Shown: positions 7,264-15,429, counted from the first letter of the stretch. The stretch: DNA of 32,673 bases from Anaerolineae bacterium (GCA_026991225.1 JALXCB010000194.1:1-32673); one strand, 5' to 3'. The notes: a model not told the origin generated them from the letters alone. Numbers and translations: made by a program.

Positions 7264-8399
7264 TGCACCAGGGTGATGGGGATGGGGGTGAATAGCAGGA
7301 CGAGCAGGAGCATCATGAACCAGCCCAGGGCCTTGTATTTGCCGGGCAGGGGCGTCAGATCGTCTCGGGGGACAGCATACACCCGGCCCAGGAAGAAGAG
7401 CAAGGCTGTCCAGATCAGCCAGCCGGGATATTTGATGGAGAGCAGGAGGAAACCAGCGACGACGGCGTAGCTCAGGTATTTCGCTTTGGGCCCGAGCAGG
7501 GTGTAGATGACATGGCCGCCGTCCAGTTGCCCGGCCGGGATCAGGTTCAGCCCAGTGATGAACAGGCCCACCCAGGCCGCGAACGCGATATTGTGGATCA
7601 TCACGTCCATGCCGCCCGAGGGCAGTATCTGGCCGAAGACCAGCCATTTCGCGGCCAGGTAGAAGATGGAATTGCCTTCGAGGATGTAGGGCGGCGGGGG
7701 CAGAGGCGACACCTGGGAGAGGAAGAGGCCGTAGAACAGGAAGGGAATGGCCAGGATGAGCCCGCCCAGCGGCCCGGCCACGGCCATCTGGAAGAGTTGC
7801 TTGCGGTTCTTGGGCGGTTTGCGCATGACGATGACCGCGCCCAGGGTGCCGAAGATGGAGAAAGGCATGGGGATGAAGTAGGGCGGGCTGGTGGCCATTT
7901 TGTTGCGGCGAGAGACGAGAAAATGCCCGAACTCGTGGAAGAGGAGGATGAGGATCAGGGGGATGGCGAAACTCAGCCCGCCCTTCCAGTCCAGCCCGCC
8001 TGGGGTGATGGCGTGCACCGAGAAGACTGAGGCCAGCGTGGCGATGAGCAGCGCCCCAAAAAGGAGCCAGTTGGGTTTGGTCTCGGGCCATTGCCCCAGG
8101 GCCGCGTAGACCACTTGCTCCCCCTCCTCTTCCCGGAAGAAAACCTGCCAGCCCTCGCCCGCCAGCCGCCGCGAGATGACTTCGAACGCGGTTTCCGTGT
8201 CGGTGAGAAACCGTCCATGCAGACGGACGGCGTGATCGAAGGGCTTGAAGACCGCGTCGAAGCGGATGCCCTGGATATCGAAGTAGCCATCCACGGCCGC
8301 GGCCAGCATTTGGGTGAGACGTCCTTGAACGATGGGGTCGATGGTCACGGGCTTGTGAGGGGGAGTGAGAGGGGGGAATGAGTAGGTAAACAACGTCAA
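7260..8399 (-). CDS. M50 site-2-protease-like intramembrane metalloprotease (EGY-like)
   Basis: A protein of up to 379 residues. About 110 N-terminal soluble residues are followed by several membrane helices. The zinc-binding HEFGH is at 155-159, and the third ligand is the Asp of NLIPAGQLDGG (293), both in membrane segments, as in site-2 proteases. The overall layout, with a soluble N-domain and no PDZ, resembles the plant/bacterial EGY subgroup more than RseP. The expected role is cleavage of membrane protein substrates; the substrate is unknown. The track start is a TTG without a Shine-Dalgarno sequence; GTG at 8348 or ATG at 8309 are alternatives, so the N-terminus is uncertain. The stop overlaps the vanZ-like start by 4 bases. 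Confidence 0.85.
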   Translation of the reverse strand: MTLFTYSFPPLTPPHKPVTIDPIVQGRLTQMLAAAVDGYFDIQGIRFDAVFKPFDHAVRLHGRFLTDTETAFEVISRRLAGEGWQVFFREEEGEQVVYAALGQWPETKPNWLLFGALLIATLASVFSVHAITPGGLDWKGGLSFAIPLILILLFHEFGHFLVSRRNKMATSPPYFIPMPFSIFGTLGAVIVMRKPPKNRKQLFQMAVAGPLGGLILAIPFLFYGLFLSQVSPLPPPPYILEGNSIFYLAAKWLVFGQILPSGGMDVMIHNIAFAAWVGLFITGLNLIPAGQLDGGHVIYTLLGPKAKYLSYAVVAGFLLLSIKYPGWLIWTALLFFLGRVYAVPRDDLTPLPGKYKALGWFMMLLLVLLFTPIPITLVQ

Positions 8400-8400
8400 A

Positions 8401-8535
8401 TTTCCCGGCCCGCCCGGAGCTGAAGCCTCTGGGCCAGGAAACGACGCCGGGTGAACCCGGCTTTTTGCTTACACGGCCAGCCAAAAGCCCCGTTCATGGG
8501 GCGTCGTTTTTAGCCCGCAGGTTCACCTGCGGGTG
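8401..8535 (-). repeat. Four-hairpin cluster (family F)
   Basis: Read on the minus strand, hairpins occur in the order CCGCAGGTGAACCTGCGG, CCCCATGAACGGGG, GCCGGGTTCACCCGGC, then a degenerate GGCTTCAGCTCC. The linkers GGGCTAAAAACGACG and the order match the repeat at 27585-27710. The first hairpin is coding: it encodes the last residues (TPAGEPAG) and stop of the sulfotransferase. Confidence 0.75.
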
Positions 8536-9310
8536 TCTGGGTGTGAATAGGACGTTCCAGATAATGATACCCCAACTCCTCCAAAATCCGCGCATCCAAC
8601 TGTTGGCTGATGAATCGCGCATCCTCCTCCTTCAGCTCCTCTCGCCAGCGTTCATTCAGGTAATAGTCCCGATAATAGGCGAAATCCCGGTCCTCTTCAC
8701 CCTTGACGGCTTCCCGCACATTCTCGAAAATTCCGGCCCGCCGCGCAAACCCCGCCCCCGCGATGGCGGCGATGACGGCCTCGGGGGCAGCCACCAGGTC
8801 CTCGTAGCGGATGATCTGGCCTTCCACCTCTCGGGCCAGGGCCAGATAGGACGCGTTCTTCTGATTCCACATGACGACGGGATTGGGGAAGGGCTCCCGG
8901 CCGACGTTCTCCCGCCCCAGGGTGGGCCATGCCGCCCGGATGAAGGCGCTGAAGTCGCTGGCCGGGGTGGGATGATGGTAGGGATGGCGGTGCAGGGAGA
9001 GCAGCCAGGCGTAGGGATTTTTGACCAGAAAGAGGAAATGGGTCTGGCCCAACGGGCGGATGCTGCGCTCCAGCCGCCAGCGCGGGGGTGCGAGCATGTG
9101 TTTCCAGCCCAGATTACGCCCGAAGGTGACGTAAAAATAGGCGTCGATGGCCCGTTCCCGCAGGCGGGGATGGCCGCGAAAACGGCGTCGCAGCCAGGCC
9201 GGGGCCGCGCCCGGCAGGATGACTGCATCCAGATTGCGCCGGATGAGTTGTTCCAGGTAATTCGTGCCGGTGTTGCGCTCGCCGTAAAGCTTGATGAAGG
9301 TGGGGTTCAT
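8510..9310 (-). CDS. Sulfotransferase family protein
   Basis: A 266-residue protein with a P-loop-like 5'-phosphosulfate site near the N-terminus (KLYGERNTGTNYLEQLI), a 3'-phosphate-binding strand-helix (FLFLVKNPYAWLLSLHRHP) and IIRYEDLVAAPEAVI, the usual sulfotransferase order for PAPS binding. The acceptor cannot be told; a cell-surface glycan or lipid is plausible from context. Its ATG overlaps the TGA of the upstream FG-GAP gene by 4 bases, so it is the third gene of a sulfotransferase/FG-GAP/sulfotransferase unit. The C-terminal TPAGEPAG and the TAA are encoded by the first hairpin of a repeat also found near 27.6 kb, which suggests the original end was replaced. Confidence 0.85.
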   Translation of the reverse strand: MNPTFIKLYGERNTGTNYLEQLIRRNLDAVILPGAAPAWLRRRFRGHPRLRERAIDAYFYVTFGRNLGWKHMLAPPRWRLERSIRPLGQTHFLFLVKNPYAWLLSLHRHPYHHPTPASDFSAFIRAAWPTLGRENVGREPFPNPVVMWNQKNASYLALAREVEGQIIRYEDLVAAPEAVIAAIAGAGFARRAGIFENVREAVKGEEDRDFAYYRDYYLNERWREELKEEDARFISQQLDARILEELGYHYLERPIHTQTPAGEPAG

Positions 9311-11181
9311 GGCGCGGGATAGAAAACATCCAGAACCTGATCTGCGGGGATGCGCGTGAGCGTTTGCTCGTTGCCGTCGGGCCAGAGGATGGTAAGCCGG
9401 TCAATCATGGTCTGCGTCCCCATGCCGAAATAGAGACGGTAGTGGCCCTGACCATAGTGACTGCTTTCGCTCCAGCCCACGCGGCTTTCCCGACGGATTC
9501 CTTCGGCCTGAACAATGACCTTGGCTCCCATAGCGGCTTCGTTGCCTTCCGGGCCATGTAAGAGGACTTCCAGCCAATGGTTGGGGCCAGGACGGCGTTG
9601 GAAATAAGCGACTTGCCATTGTTTATCCAGCGTCTGGGTGGCTGTGACGAGTTCCTGATAGCCGTCGTTGTCCGCGTCGAACCAGACGGCGCGGGCGCTG
9701 CGCAAATTTTCCAGTGCGGGCGCAGGGGGCAGGCCCATGTCGGTGGCGAGCTGGAATCTGCCATCGGCAGTCTGACGAAACACGCCGTCGGGAACCGCGT
9801 GCAGGTCCATGCGGCCGTCATTGTCCACATCCACCCAATGAGCCGTGAGGCTGGCTCGGGGAAGTCCCAGGGATTCGGGAGCCTGATAGCGCAACGCGCC
9901 GTCATCATTGATCAGGATCAAATTGGCGTCCTTGGAAGCCACGAAGGCGTCGCCATCGCCATCGCCGTCGAAATCCCCCAGCGTGATATGCTGAGCCCAA
10001 ACCTTGGGCGCTTCGATTTGCTCTCTCCGAAAGTGCTCTCCCAGGTTGCGATAGAGTGAGACGCCATACTCCCCCGCCCAAATCATATCTGGACGGCCAT
10101 CATCATCTACATCCAGCCATGCGAAGGTCCCGGCATCGGGCATATCCAGGCCCAGGTCGGCCGCGGTCTCGGTGAAACGTCCTTCTTCGGAGCCCAAAAA
10201 CAGTTGATTCGCGGTCTGGCGCACGCATGTCACATAAAAATCCCCCCAGCCATCTCCGTTCACGTCTCGAAAACTGGCCTGGCGCGCTGCGCAGCCCCCC
10301 TTTTTCAAACCCCATCGGGCCCCGTCCAGCCGTCTGAACCGCTGTCCATCCATTTGAAAATACTCATAGGCCCGACGGTCGGAGGGCAGAACGTCGGTCA
10401 GGCCCAGGTTGGCGCCGCCGGTGATGAACACGCGCGTCTCTTCATCCCCTGCTGGCAACCAGATCACCCCATGCCGGTCTTTCAGGTCCAGGAGGATGTT
10501 GGGTTCGGGCGGCGACGTCCGCTCCTGGCCGATGAAGGTGCGCCGGGTCATGGCCGCATCCGCGAGCTCCAGGCGGATGGGAGAGCCTACGCGGGGATAG
10601 GGCTGAGGCGTGAGGATGAGTTGGCCGTTCCCATTCGCCTGAAATCCCACGACGGTGCGCTTTCCGGTTTGGACAAGGGAGGATGTCCATGCGCCAAAAT
10701 CCCCGCGGCTTTCGATGGTGAGGGGGGTAAAGAAGATGAGTTGACCTCGCACGGGGTTTGATGTCAAATGATGGCTGTTCAGCACGAGGCGGGAGTCATT
10801 CCAGTAGAGGTACAGGCCCGGTGTGGTGAACTGGGGGGTGTGGTCGGAGTCCTCCAGGCCCGGGAAGGCGGGGGATTGCGAAAGCCCGGTGGCTTCCAGG
10901 GGCCACTCTTTCCATCCGCCGCGGCCATTCCCCAACAGAAAGCTTTGCCGGGCGCTGTGATTGGCGGTAAACAGATCCAGGACGCCATCCCCGTTCATGT
11001 CGGTGACGCCAATATCGAAGAGGTGGAAGCTTTCGATAGGTAACGGACGGACCTGAAATGGATTTGATTGATCCGGCCGACGCCATTTCGCGGGCAAAAT
11101 GCAGCCCGCGACCATGCCCAACATCGCCAATGTCCCCAGGATCAGAATGAATCGCCACAAAGACGTCGAAGAATGGTTCAT
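9307..11181 (-). CDS. FG-GAP/VCBS-repeat lipoprotein with C-terminal ASPIC/UnbV domain
   Basis: A 624-residue exported protein. The N-terminus is a lipoprotein signal (FILILGTLAMLGMVAGC, lipobox VAGC). Repeated calcium-loop motifs of FG-GAP/VCBS blades follow: VTDMNGDGVLDLF, DVNGDGWGDFYV, DVDDDGRPDMIW, DFDGDGDGDAFV, DVDNDGRMDLHAV and DADNDGYQELV, consistent with an integrin-like beta-propeller. The last ~90 residues (VGWSESSHYGQGHYRLYFG, LTILWPDGNEQTL) fit the ASPIC/UnbV domain. It is probably membrane-anchored and faces outward; ligand unknown. It starts 15 bases after the upstream sulfotransferase stop and overlaps the downstream one, so all three are likely one operon. Confidence 0.9.
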   Translation of the reverse strand: MNHSSTSLWRFILILGTLAMLGMVAGCILPAKWRRPDQSNPFQVRPLPIESFHLFDIGVTDMNGDGVLDLFTANHSARQSFLLGNGRGGWKEWPLEATGLSQSPAFPGLEDSDHTPQFTTPGLYLYWNDSRLVLNSHHLTSNPVRGQLIFFTPLTIESRGDFGAWTSSLVQTGKRTVVGFQANGNGQLILTPQPYPRVGSPIRLELADAAMTRRTFIGQERTSPPEPNILLDLKDRHGVIWLPAGDEETRVFITGGANLGLTDVLPSDRRAYEYFQMDGQRFRRLDGARWGLKKGGCAARQASFRDVNGDGWGDFYVTCVRQTANQLFLGSEEGRFTETAADLGLDMPDAGTFAWLDVDDDGRPDMIWAGEYGVSLYRNLGEHFRREQIEAPKVWAQHITLGDFDGDGDGDAFVASKDANLILINDDGALRYQAPESLGLPRASLTAHWVDVDNDGRMDLHAVPDGVFRQTADGRFQLATDMGLPPAPALENLRSARAVWFDADNDGYQELVTATQTLDKQWQVAYFQRRPGPNHWLEVLLHGPEGNEAAMGAKVIVQAEGIRRESRVGWSESSHYGQGHYRLYFGMGTQTMIDRLTILWPDGNEQTLTRIPADQVLDVFYPAP

Positions 11182-11196
11182 GGCTCCAATTTTACA

Positions 11197-12057
11197 TCAC
11201 CCTCCTTCCGACTTCAATTCCTTTTTCAGATGTTGTTCCAGATAATTTTTGGCGTGGGCGTGGAGGATGACATCGAGTTGGTTGTATGCGCGAATCATGT
11301 CGATAACATTGGGCGGCAATTCCTGGACTGAGGGCCGCATTTTCGTTCGATTGACATGGTCTATGAAGACGCGGCGCCAGCCAAAGACGCGAGCGAAATA
11401 CTGGACGGATTGGGCGTAGGCTTCGGTCACGCCCAGTTCGTAGTGTGCGTCAAGGATATGGAGGGCGTGTTGCAAGGCATTGTGCAGCGATGCAGGCGCG
11501 CCGGGCAAAAAAGGAATGCCCGTCACATCGAGATGAGGGCCGAGAATGGCGCGCGTTTGGCCGTTGAAAAAGGGCGCCAAAAGGGAAGCGTGTTCTGGAT
11601 CGATCTCACCTTGAGCGGCATGGCGATAGATATCTCCCAAATCCCAGCCGAGAGCGTCCAGCAAACGCCCGATGTCGGCCCCTTTCCCCTTTCCTTTTCG
11701 GGTCAGGATTTTGGCGAAGTAGTAGAGAGAGAGCACGCGATTCACCGGGTCGCGCAGCAGAGTGAACACGCGAAAGGGCCGGTCGAGCACGGGGATGATG
11801 TAGTGGGCGGAGTGGGCGGCGATGCACTGGATGGCGGCTTTACGCTCGGGAGAAAGCGACCGGTAATACGCCTCATACCAGGCTACGGAGCCGCGATTGG
11901 GGCCGTAGAGCTCCAGCAGAGCCTTGCCCTTGTAGTTGGCCTGCACCACCTCGCGCAGCGAGGTGCCGCCCGTTTTGGCGATATGGTGATAAATGATCAC
12001 CGGGCCGTAGGGAGGCGAGGGCGTTTCACGTCGTTTCCGCCAGAAGCGTGGGATCAT
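11197..12057 (-). CDS. Sulfotransferase family protein (HS2ST/sulfotransfer_2-like)
   Basis: About 286 residues from ATG 12057 (MIPRFWRKRRETP). The PAPS-binding 5' loop is IIYHHIAKTGGTSLREVV and the 3' motif is FRVFTLLRDPVNRVLSLYYF, both textbook for membrane-type sulfotransferases acting on glycans. The track start at 12093 lies in the loop of a stem-loop terminator for the gene upstream, so the shorter start is preferred; neither has a clear Shine-Dalgarno. Many basic residues follow the start. The FG-GAP lipoprotein begins 15 bases downstream. Substrate unknown; two different sulfotransferases flanking a surface propeller suggest modification of a surface polymer or of exported material. 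Confidence 0.83.
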   Translation of the reverse strand: MIPRFWRKRRETPSPPYGPVIIYHHIAKTGGTSLREVVQANYKGKALLELYGPNRGSVAWYEAYYRSLSPERKAAIQCIAAHSAHYIIPVLDRPFRVFTLLRDPVNRVLSLYYFAKILTRKGKGKGADIGRLLDALGWDLGDIYRHAAQGEIDPEHASLLAPFFNGQTRAILGPHLDVTGIPFLPGAPASLHNALQHALHILDAHYELGVTEAYAQSVQYFARVFGWRRVFIDHVNRTKMRPSVQELPPNVIDMIRAYNQLDVILHAHAKNYLEQHLKKELKSEGG

Positions 12058-12072
12058 GGGCAGGGAGAATGG

Positions 12073-12108
12073 AAAAGCAGCGCACCCGGCCATGGATGCG
12101 CTGCTTGA
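12073..12108 (-). terminator. Stem-loop terminator after the surface-repeat gene
   Basis: The minus strand has AAGCAGCGCA, a 12-nt loop, then TGCGCTGCTT followed by TT and C. The 10-bp perfect stem lies 37 bases past the stop at 12143. The T tract is short (four), so efficiency may be modest. It overlaps the extended start of the next ORF. Confidence 0.65.
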
Positions 12109-12142
12109 GATCTGACTATGTCAGAGAGGGGTGGAGCGTGAA

Positions 12143-13600
12143 TTATTCGGGGATGCCGTTGGTGGTGCCGGAACCGGCATTGGGAGCCTTGGAGACGCCG
12201 TTGAGCACAACGCCAATGGCGCCGGAGCCCGTCACCACGGCGTGCCCCTCGAAATTGTCGCCCAAGGGGATGAAGTCGGAAGCGTCGCGGCTGCCGCCGT
12301 TTTTGGTGTTGTAGCCAATCGAGGCGCCTCCGGACAGCGTGTCGGTCAGGGTCAGTTTGAGGTTGCCATTGCGGTCGTAGAACTTGACGGTGACGGTGTT
12401 ATCGCTGTTGGTCAGGTTCTGGACGATGACGGCGCTGAATTCTTTCCAGGCGCTACCATCCTTGATGCGGCGGATGCCGGGAACGAAGTATGTGGTCGCT
12501 TGAGACTGGGAGGCGTTGGGGGCTGCGTAATAGCCAGACTCCTTGCCACTGGAGCGCCACCATTGGGTGATGACGTTGGCGACGACGGCCTTGTCGGACA
12601 CGATTTTGACGGAGCCATCCCAAGAGGTGCCCAGATCATCGAAGAAGTCAGAGGGCTTGTCGCCGCCGTTGCGGGTGTTGAGACCGGCGGCGGAGTAAGG
12701 CGGGATGGTGATATCAAAGGTTTTGGAAGGGTTGACGCTGGCGTCGCGGGGAATGTACTCCAGGGTCACATTGGCGGTGGAGCCTTCCAGATTCTGGATG
12801 TTGATAGCAGAGAAGAGGAGCCAGCGGCCGTCATTGGTGGCCATGCGATACTGGCTGGGAACCACCAGCGTCGTAGAGCCAGAAGCGCCCGCGCAGTCGG
12901 CCGCGTTGTAGGTGGCGGTGCGGCCTTGCTGATAAACCACGCCTACGCCTGCCACGGTCTGGCCATTGGTGACTTCCACGACGGCGGAGCCATCCCACGG
13001 AGCGGTCAGGTTGGGCACGGCGCCGCCGGGATTGCTCAGATCATAAGTGTGTTGTGCGCCCGCGGGGATAGTGTCGGTGAATTGGCCTTCGTTGGTTCCA
13101 TTGCGCCTGAAGTAGGTGATGCGGAGGTCCGCCGGGCCGGTCCCCGTATTCTGGACGGTAAAGGAGGCGTAGATGGAGGGAGGGATCTTGAAGAGGCTGG
13201 GGAAGCAAATCTTGCTGGATCCCTGTGACACGCCTGAGTACAAGGCCATCTGGTAGCCGTCGCCAGGCCCGCCGGTCCACACGGTCTTCACCACCGAGGC
13301 CAACGGCTGGTTGGAGGAGACGACGCCCGCGCCCTGGAAGTTCTGGGGAAGCTGGACGCTGTCGGGATCGATCATGATCGAGCCGTTGCCAGGAATGGTG
13401 CGCTGCGGGCCCTGATGCACGCCGCCGCTGGTGTCATAATAGGTAAGCTGCGCTGTGGCCGCGTCCGCGGTTTTGTTCGCCAGTTCGGTGTAGGTGCTGC
13501 CCACGCCCGGATCGGGGTAGCTCTGGGCAGCCACGGGCAGGGCGACCATCGCCAGCAGCACGACCACTACAAGTGCGAGGGTCAAACGTCGTTTGGTCAT
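12143..13600 (-). CDS. Exported surface protein with four ~105-residue beta repeats
   Basis: The start is set at ATG 13600 (485 residues), with AGGAGA nine bases upstream and a clean signal peptide, MTKRRLTLALVVVVLLAMVALPVAAQ; the track ORF adds 39 spurious residues. The mature protein is four diverged tandem repeats. Each has a strand such as NKTADAATAQLTYYDTSGG, NTGTGPADLRITYFRRNGT, NLEGSTANVTLEYIPRDAS or NLTNSDNTVTVKFYDRNGN. After that come an IPPYSAAG-like turn and a W(D/E)GSVKI-like strand (APWDGSAVVEV, TSWDGSVKIVS, DNFEGHAVVTG). This suggests repeated Ig-like or CARDB-like sandwiches. I do not recognise a named family. No anchor is visible at the C-terminus, which ends shortly after the last repeat. 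Probably a secreted or S-layer-associated protein. A stem-loop terminator follows. Confidence 0.8.
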   Translation of the reverse strand: MTKRRLTLALVVVVLLAMVALPVAAQSYPDPGVGSTYTELANKTADAATAQLTYYDTSGGVHQGPQRTIPGNGSIMIDPDSVQLPQNFQGAGVVSSNQPLASVVKTVWTGGPGDGYQMALYSGVSQGSSKICFPSLFKIPPSIYASFTVQNTGTGPADLRITYFRRNGTNEGQFTDTIPAGAQHTYDLSNPGGAVPNLTAPWDGSAVVEVTNGQTVAGVGVVYQQGRTATYNAADCAGASGSTTLVVPSQYRMATNDGRWLLFSAINIQNLEGSTANVTLEYIPRDASVNPSKTFDITIPPYSAAGLNTRNGGDKPSDFFDDLGTSWDGSVKIVSDKAVVANVITQWWRSSGKESGYYAAPNASQSQATTYFVPGIRRIKDGSAWKEFSAVIVQNLTNSDNTVTVKFYDRNGNLKLTLTDTLSGGASIGYNTKNGGSRDASDFIPLGDNFEGHAVVTGSGAIGVVLNGVSKAPNAGSGTTNGIPE

Positions 13601-13785
13601 GGTGAAGTCTCTCCTGTGTTGAGTGGAAGGTTGGGATATTGCGGAAATTGAAATTGATTTCGCTGGGGAGCAAGCTTTGACTGTCTCCAGTTTAGCAACC
13701 TCGCAACCGGATTTCAATAGCTCATGAGGCGTATTTTTCAGGATTCGCTACGCCAGACGCTCCGAAAAGGGCTAATACTATCGGG

Positions 13786-15183
13786 TTAGTCTTCGGTTTC
13801 CGCCCGATTTCGGGCCGGATTCAGCCGGATGCGCACGCCTGACGGCCAGTCGGCGTAGGATGCGCCTCCGATCAGCGCGGGCAGGTCGCCTGAGCGAGCG
13901 ACTGACGCCAGCCAGGAGAGGAGATGCCCGCCGCGATCGATGACGCCTTCCGCCTTCAGAATCACTCGCCACCAGCCGGGATGCCATCCTGTCGCCAGGG
14001 CCATGAAGCCCGGAGGCGCGTCCGGTGTGAGATCGGAGGGGGATTGAAATGGATGTAAGAGGCCTTCGGTGTCGTAACCGGCCACGCCCAGTGGGCGATC
14101 GTGGACAGTCTCATCGACTGATGACGCTTCATAAGCCTTCCGTCGTTCCTGGATGAGGATGTCGACATGCGCCCGGCTATGCCATTCGCCCGTCATCATC
14201 TGTTTGATTTCTTCGATCTCCAGCATGAAGATCTCATCAGGATGGTGGATGCGCCCGTCATCTGCGCCCTCTTGCGCCGCGGCCAGAGCCCAATGCCGCG
14301 CCGCGGCCAGCACATAAGCCAGGGCTTCGCGGGCCTGGGCGTGGGCGACCAGGGCTTGCTGCGTCAGATCGATGGCCTTGCGCACGCCCGAGCGTCCTAA
14401 CATGCCCGCCTGGGAGAGGGCCTGCTTTTCCGCTTCTCCCCGGCGCTTTTGACCCCGCCCCACGTCCCAGTTCCAAACGTCCACAGGGGGCGTCGCCAGA
14501 AGCTCCTCGGGCGCGTCCATCACCCGCGGCAGCGCCACTTCGCCTTCCTGGGCCAAGGGCATGTGGCCGAACCTCTCGCGAAGCTCAGCCACCGGCTTGC
14601 CCACGACCAATCCGTGCAGAAATCGGCTGTCGGGCGTTTCCAGGCCCGCCACCAATCCCAACCGCAGGGCCCCAGCCCGCGCCGGGTCCTTCTCTTTCTT
14701 TGCCAGCAGCGTTCCAAGGTGTTGGTAACTTCCCACCGCGGTCAGGGCCAGAACGTGCACCCAGTTCAGCGCCTCCGCCACTTTGGGTTCGATTTCCTCC
14801 ATGACTTGCAAAAGCTGGGCCTGGCTCCATTCCGATTCGAAAACCCATTCCGACCAGCGCCGCAGTCGCGTGTAAGCGCCGGAGAAGTCCTGGAGCGCGG
14901 TCTGGGCCCGTTTCATGCCCTGGCCGGGTTTGCCTTTTCGGGTCACAGAGGGGGGAGCAACGCCCAACAACTGGCCCACATCGGGTTCGGAGCCGCCCCA
15001 TGTCGCCAGCACGAGTTCCGCCAGAAAGGCGTTGACGGCCTGGGGTTGGGTGATATCGGAGGGGGTGGGCGAGGACGGCGCTTGTTCGCTGGCGAGCCTG
15101 CTCAGAGAACTTGCCAGGGCCGGGCGGAGGATGCTCTGGCTGAAGGGGGTGAGTTTTGCGGGAATGTTCATTGTCGATTCCAT
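13786..15183 (-). CDS. PEP-synthase/rifampin-phosphotransferase-like protein with degenerate phosphohistidine domain
   Basis: About 465 residues from ATG 15183 (or 15171); the track ORF to 15726 runs through a repeat and the yebC promoter and is not credible. The middle region resembles the linker of PEP-utilising enzymes (RERFGHMPLAQEGEVALPR, then IFMLEIEEIKQMM...LIQERRKAYE). The C-terminal ~90 residues fit the swivelling phosphohistidine domain: TGWHPGWWRVILKAEGVIDRGGHLLSWLASVAR, then DLPALIGG. In active enzymes the serine of this motif is followed by the phosphorylated His (SHxA); here it is Trp (about residue 424). No N-terminal ATP-binding domain is present. A catalytic phosphotransfer role is therefore doubtful; a scaffold or regulatory function is possible. 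Alone on its strand, divergent from yebC. Confidence 0.7.
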   Translation of the reverse strand: MESTMNIPAKLTPFSQSILRPALASSLSRLASEQAPSSPTPSDITQPQAVNAFLAELVLATWGGSEPDVGQLLGVAPPSVTRKGKPGQGMKRAQTALQDFSGAYTRLRRWSEWVFESEWSQAQLLQVMEEIEPKVAEALNWVHVLALTAVGSYQHLGTLLAKKEKDPARAGALRLGLVAGLETPDSRFLHGLVVGKPVAELRERFGHMPLAQEGEVALPRVMDAPEELLATPPVDVWNWDVGRGQKRRGEAEKQALSQAGMLGRSGVRKAIDLTQQALVAHAQAREALAYVLAAARHWALAAAQEGADDGRIHHPDEIFMLEIEEIKQMMTGEWHSRAHVDILIQERRKAYEASSVDETVHDRPLGVAGYDTEGLLHPFQSPSDLTPDAPPGFMALATGWHPGWWRVILKAEGVIDRGGHLLSWLASVARSGDLPALIGGASYADWPSGVRIRLNPARNRAETED

Positions 15184-15228
15184 GAAGTGGCTGTGCGCCG
15201 GTGAGGATGAAGATGGCGGGCTACGTAG

Positions 15229-15325
15229 CCTCGTAAACCGGTAGACCAGGAAACCAGAGAAACCAGGTCGGGTCGCTCGCCCTCCCGGTCTACTGGTGTA
15301 CCGGTTTCCCGGTTTCCCGATTGCT
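15229..15325. repeat. GGAAACCGG/GGTCTACTGG palindrome (family D)
   Basis: AAACCGGTAGACCAGGAAACCAGAGAAACCAGG is matched by the inverted CCCGGTCTACTGGTGTACCGGTTTCCCGGTTTCCCG. The same words make up the inner palindrome at 3498-3565 and a half-copy at 31711-31752. The rest of the gap (15326-15420) shows nothing I recognise except GCTAACGTT near 15330. Confidence 0.65.
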
Positions 15326-15420
15326 AACGTTATTCTCGAATCGGGCTTGGAGATGAAACCATAGATTCGGAGAAAAAGGCAAGAAGCGGGAGCGCGTCGC
15401 GGGGAGTTTGCATAGGATTG

Positions 15421-15429
15421 TGATATAAT
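15421..15429 (+). promoter_or_regulatory. Extended -10 promoter for yebC-ruvC-hicB-ruvA
   Basis: TGATATAAT is a perfect extended -10 (TGn plus TATAAT). There is no good -35 at the standard distance. Transcription would start near 15436, giving a leader of about 80 nt to the yebC ATG. Confidence 0.55.

Noticed and set aside
6832-8484. 550-aa minus ORF
   Set aside because: Only the last 143 codons (from 7263) are the VanZ-like gene; the rest is Pro/Arg/His-rich shadow of the M50 gene.
12131-13228. Plus-strand ORF of 365 aa
   Set aside because: Antisense of the exported repeat protein, no motif of its own.
15408-15413. TTGCAT as -35 of the yebC promoter
   Set aside because: Only 10 bases from the TATAAT, too close; the extended -10 alone is the better reading.
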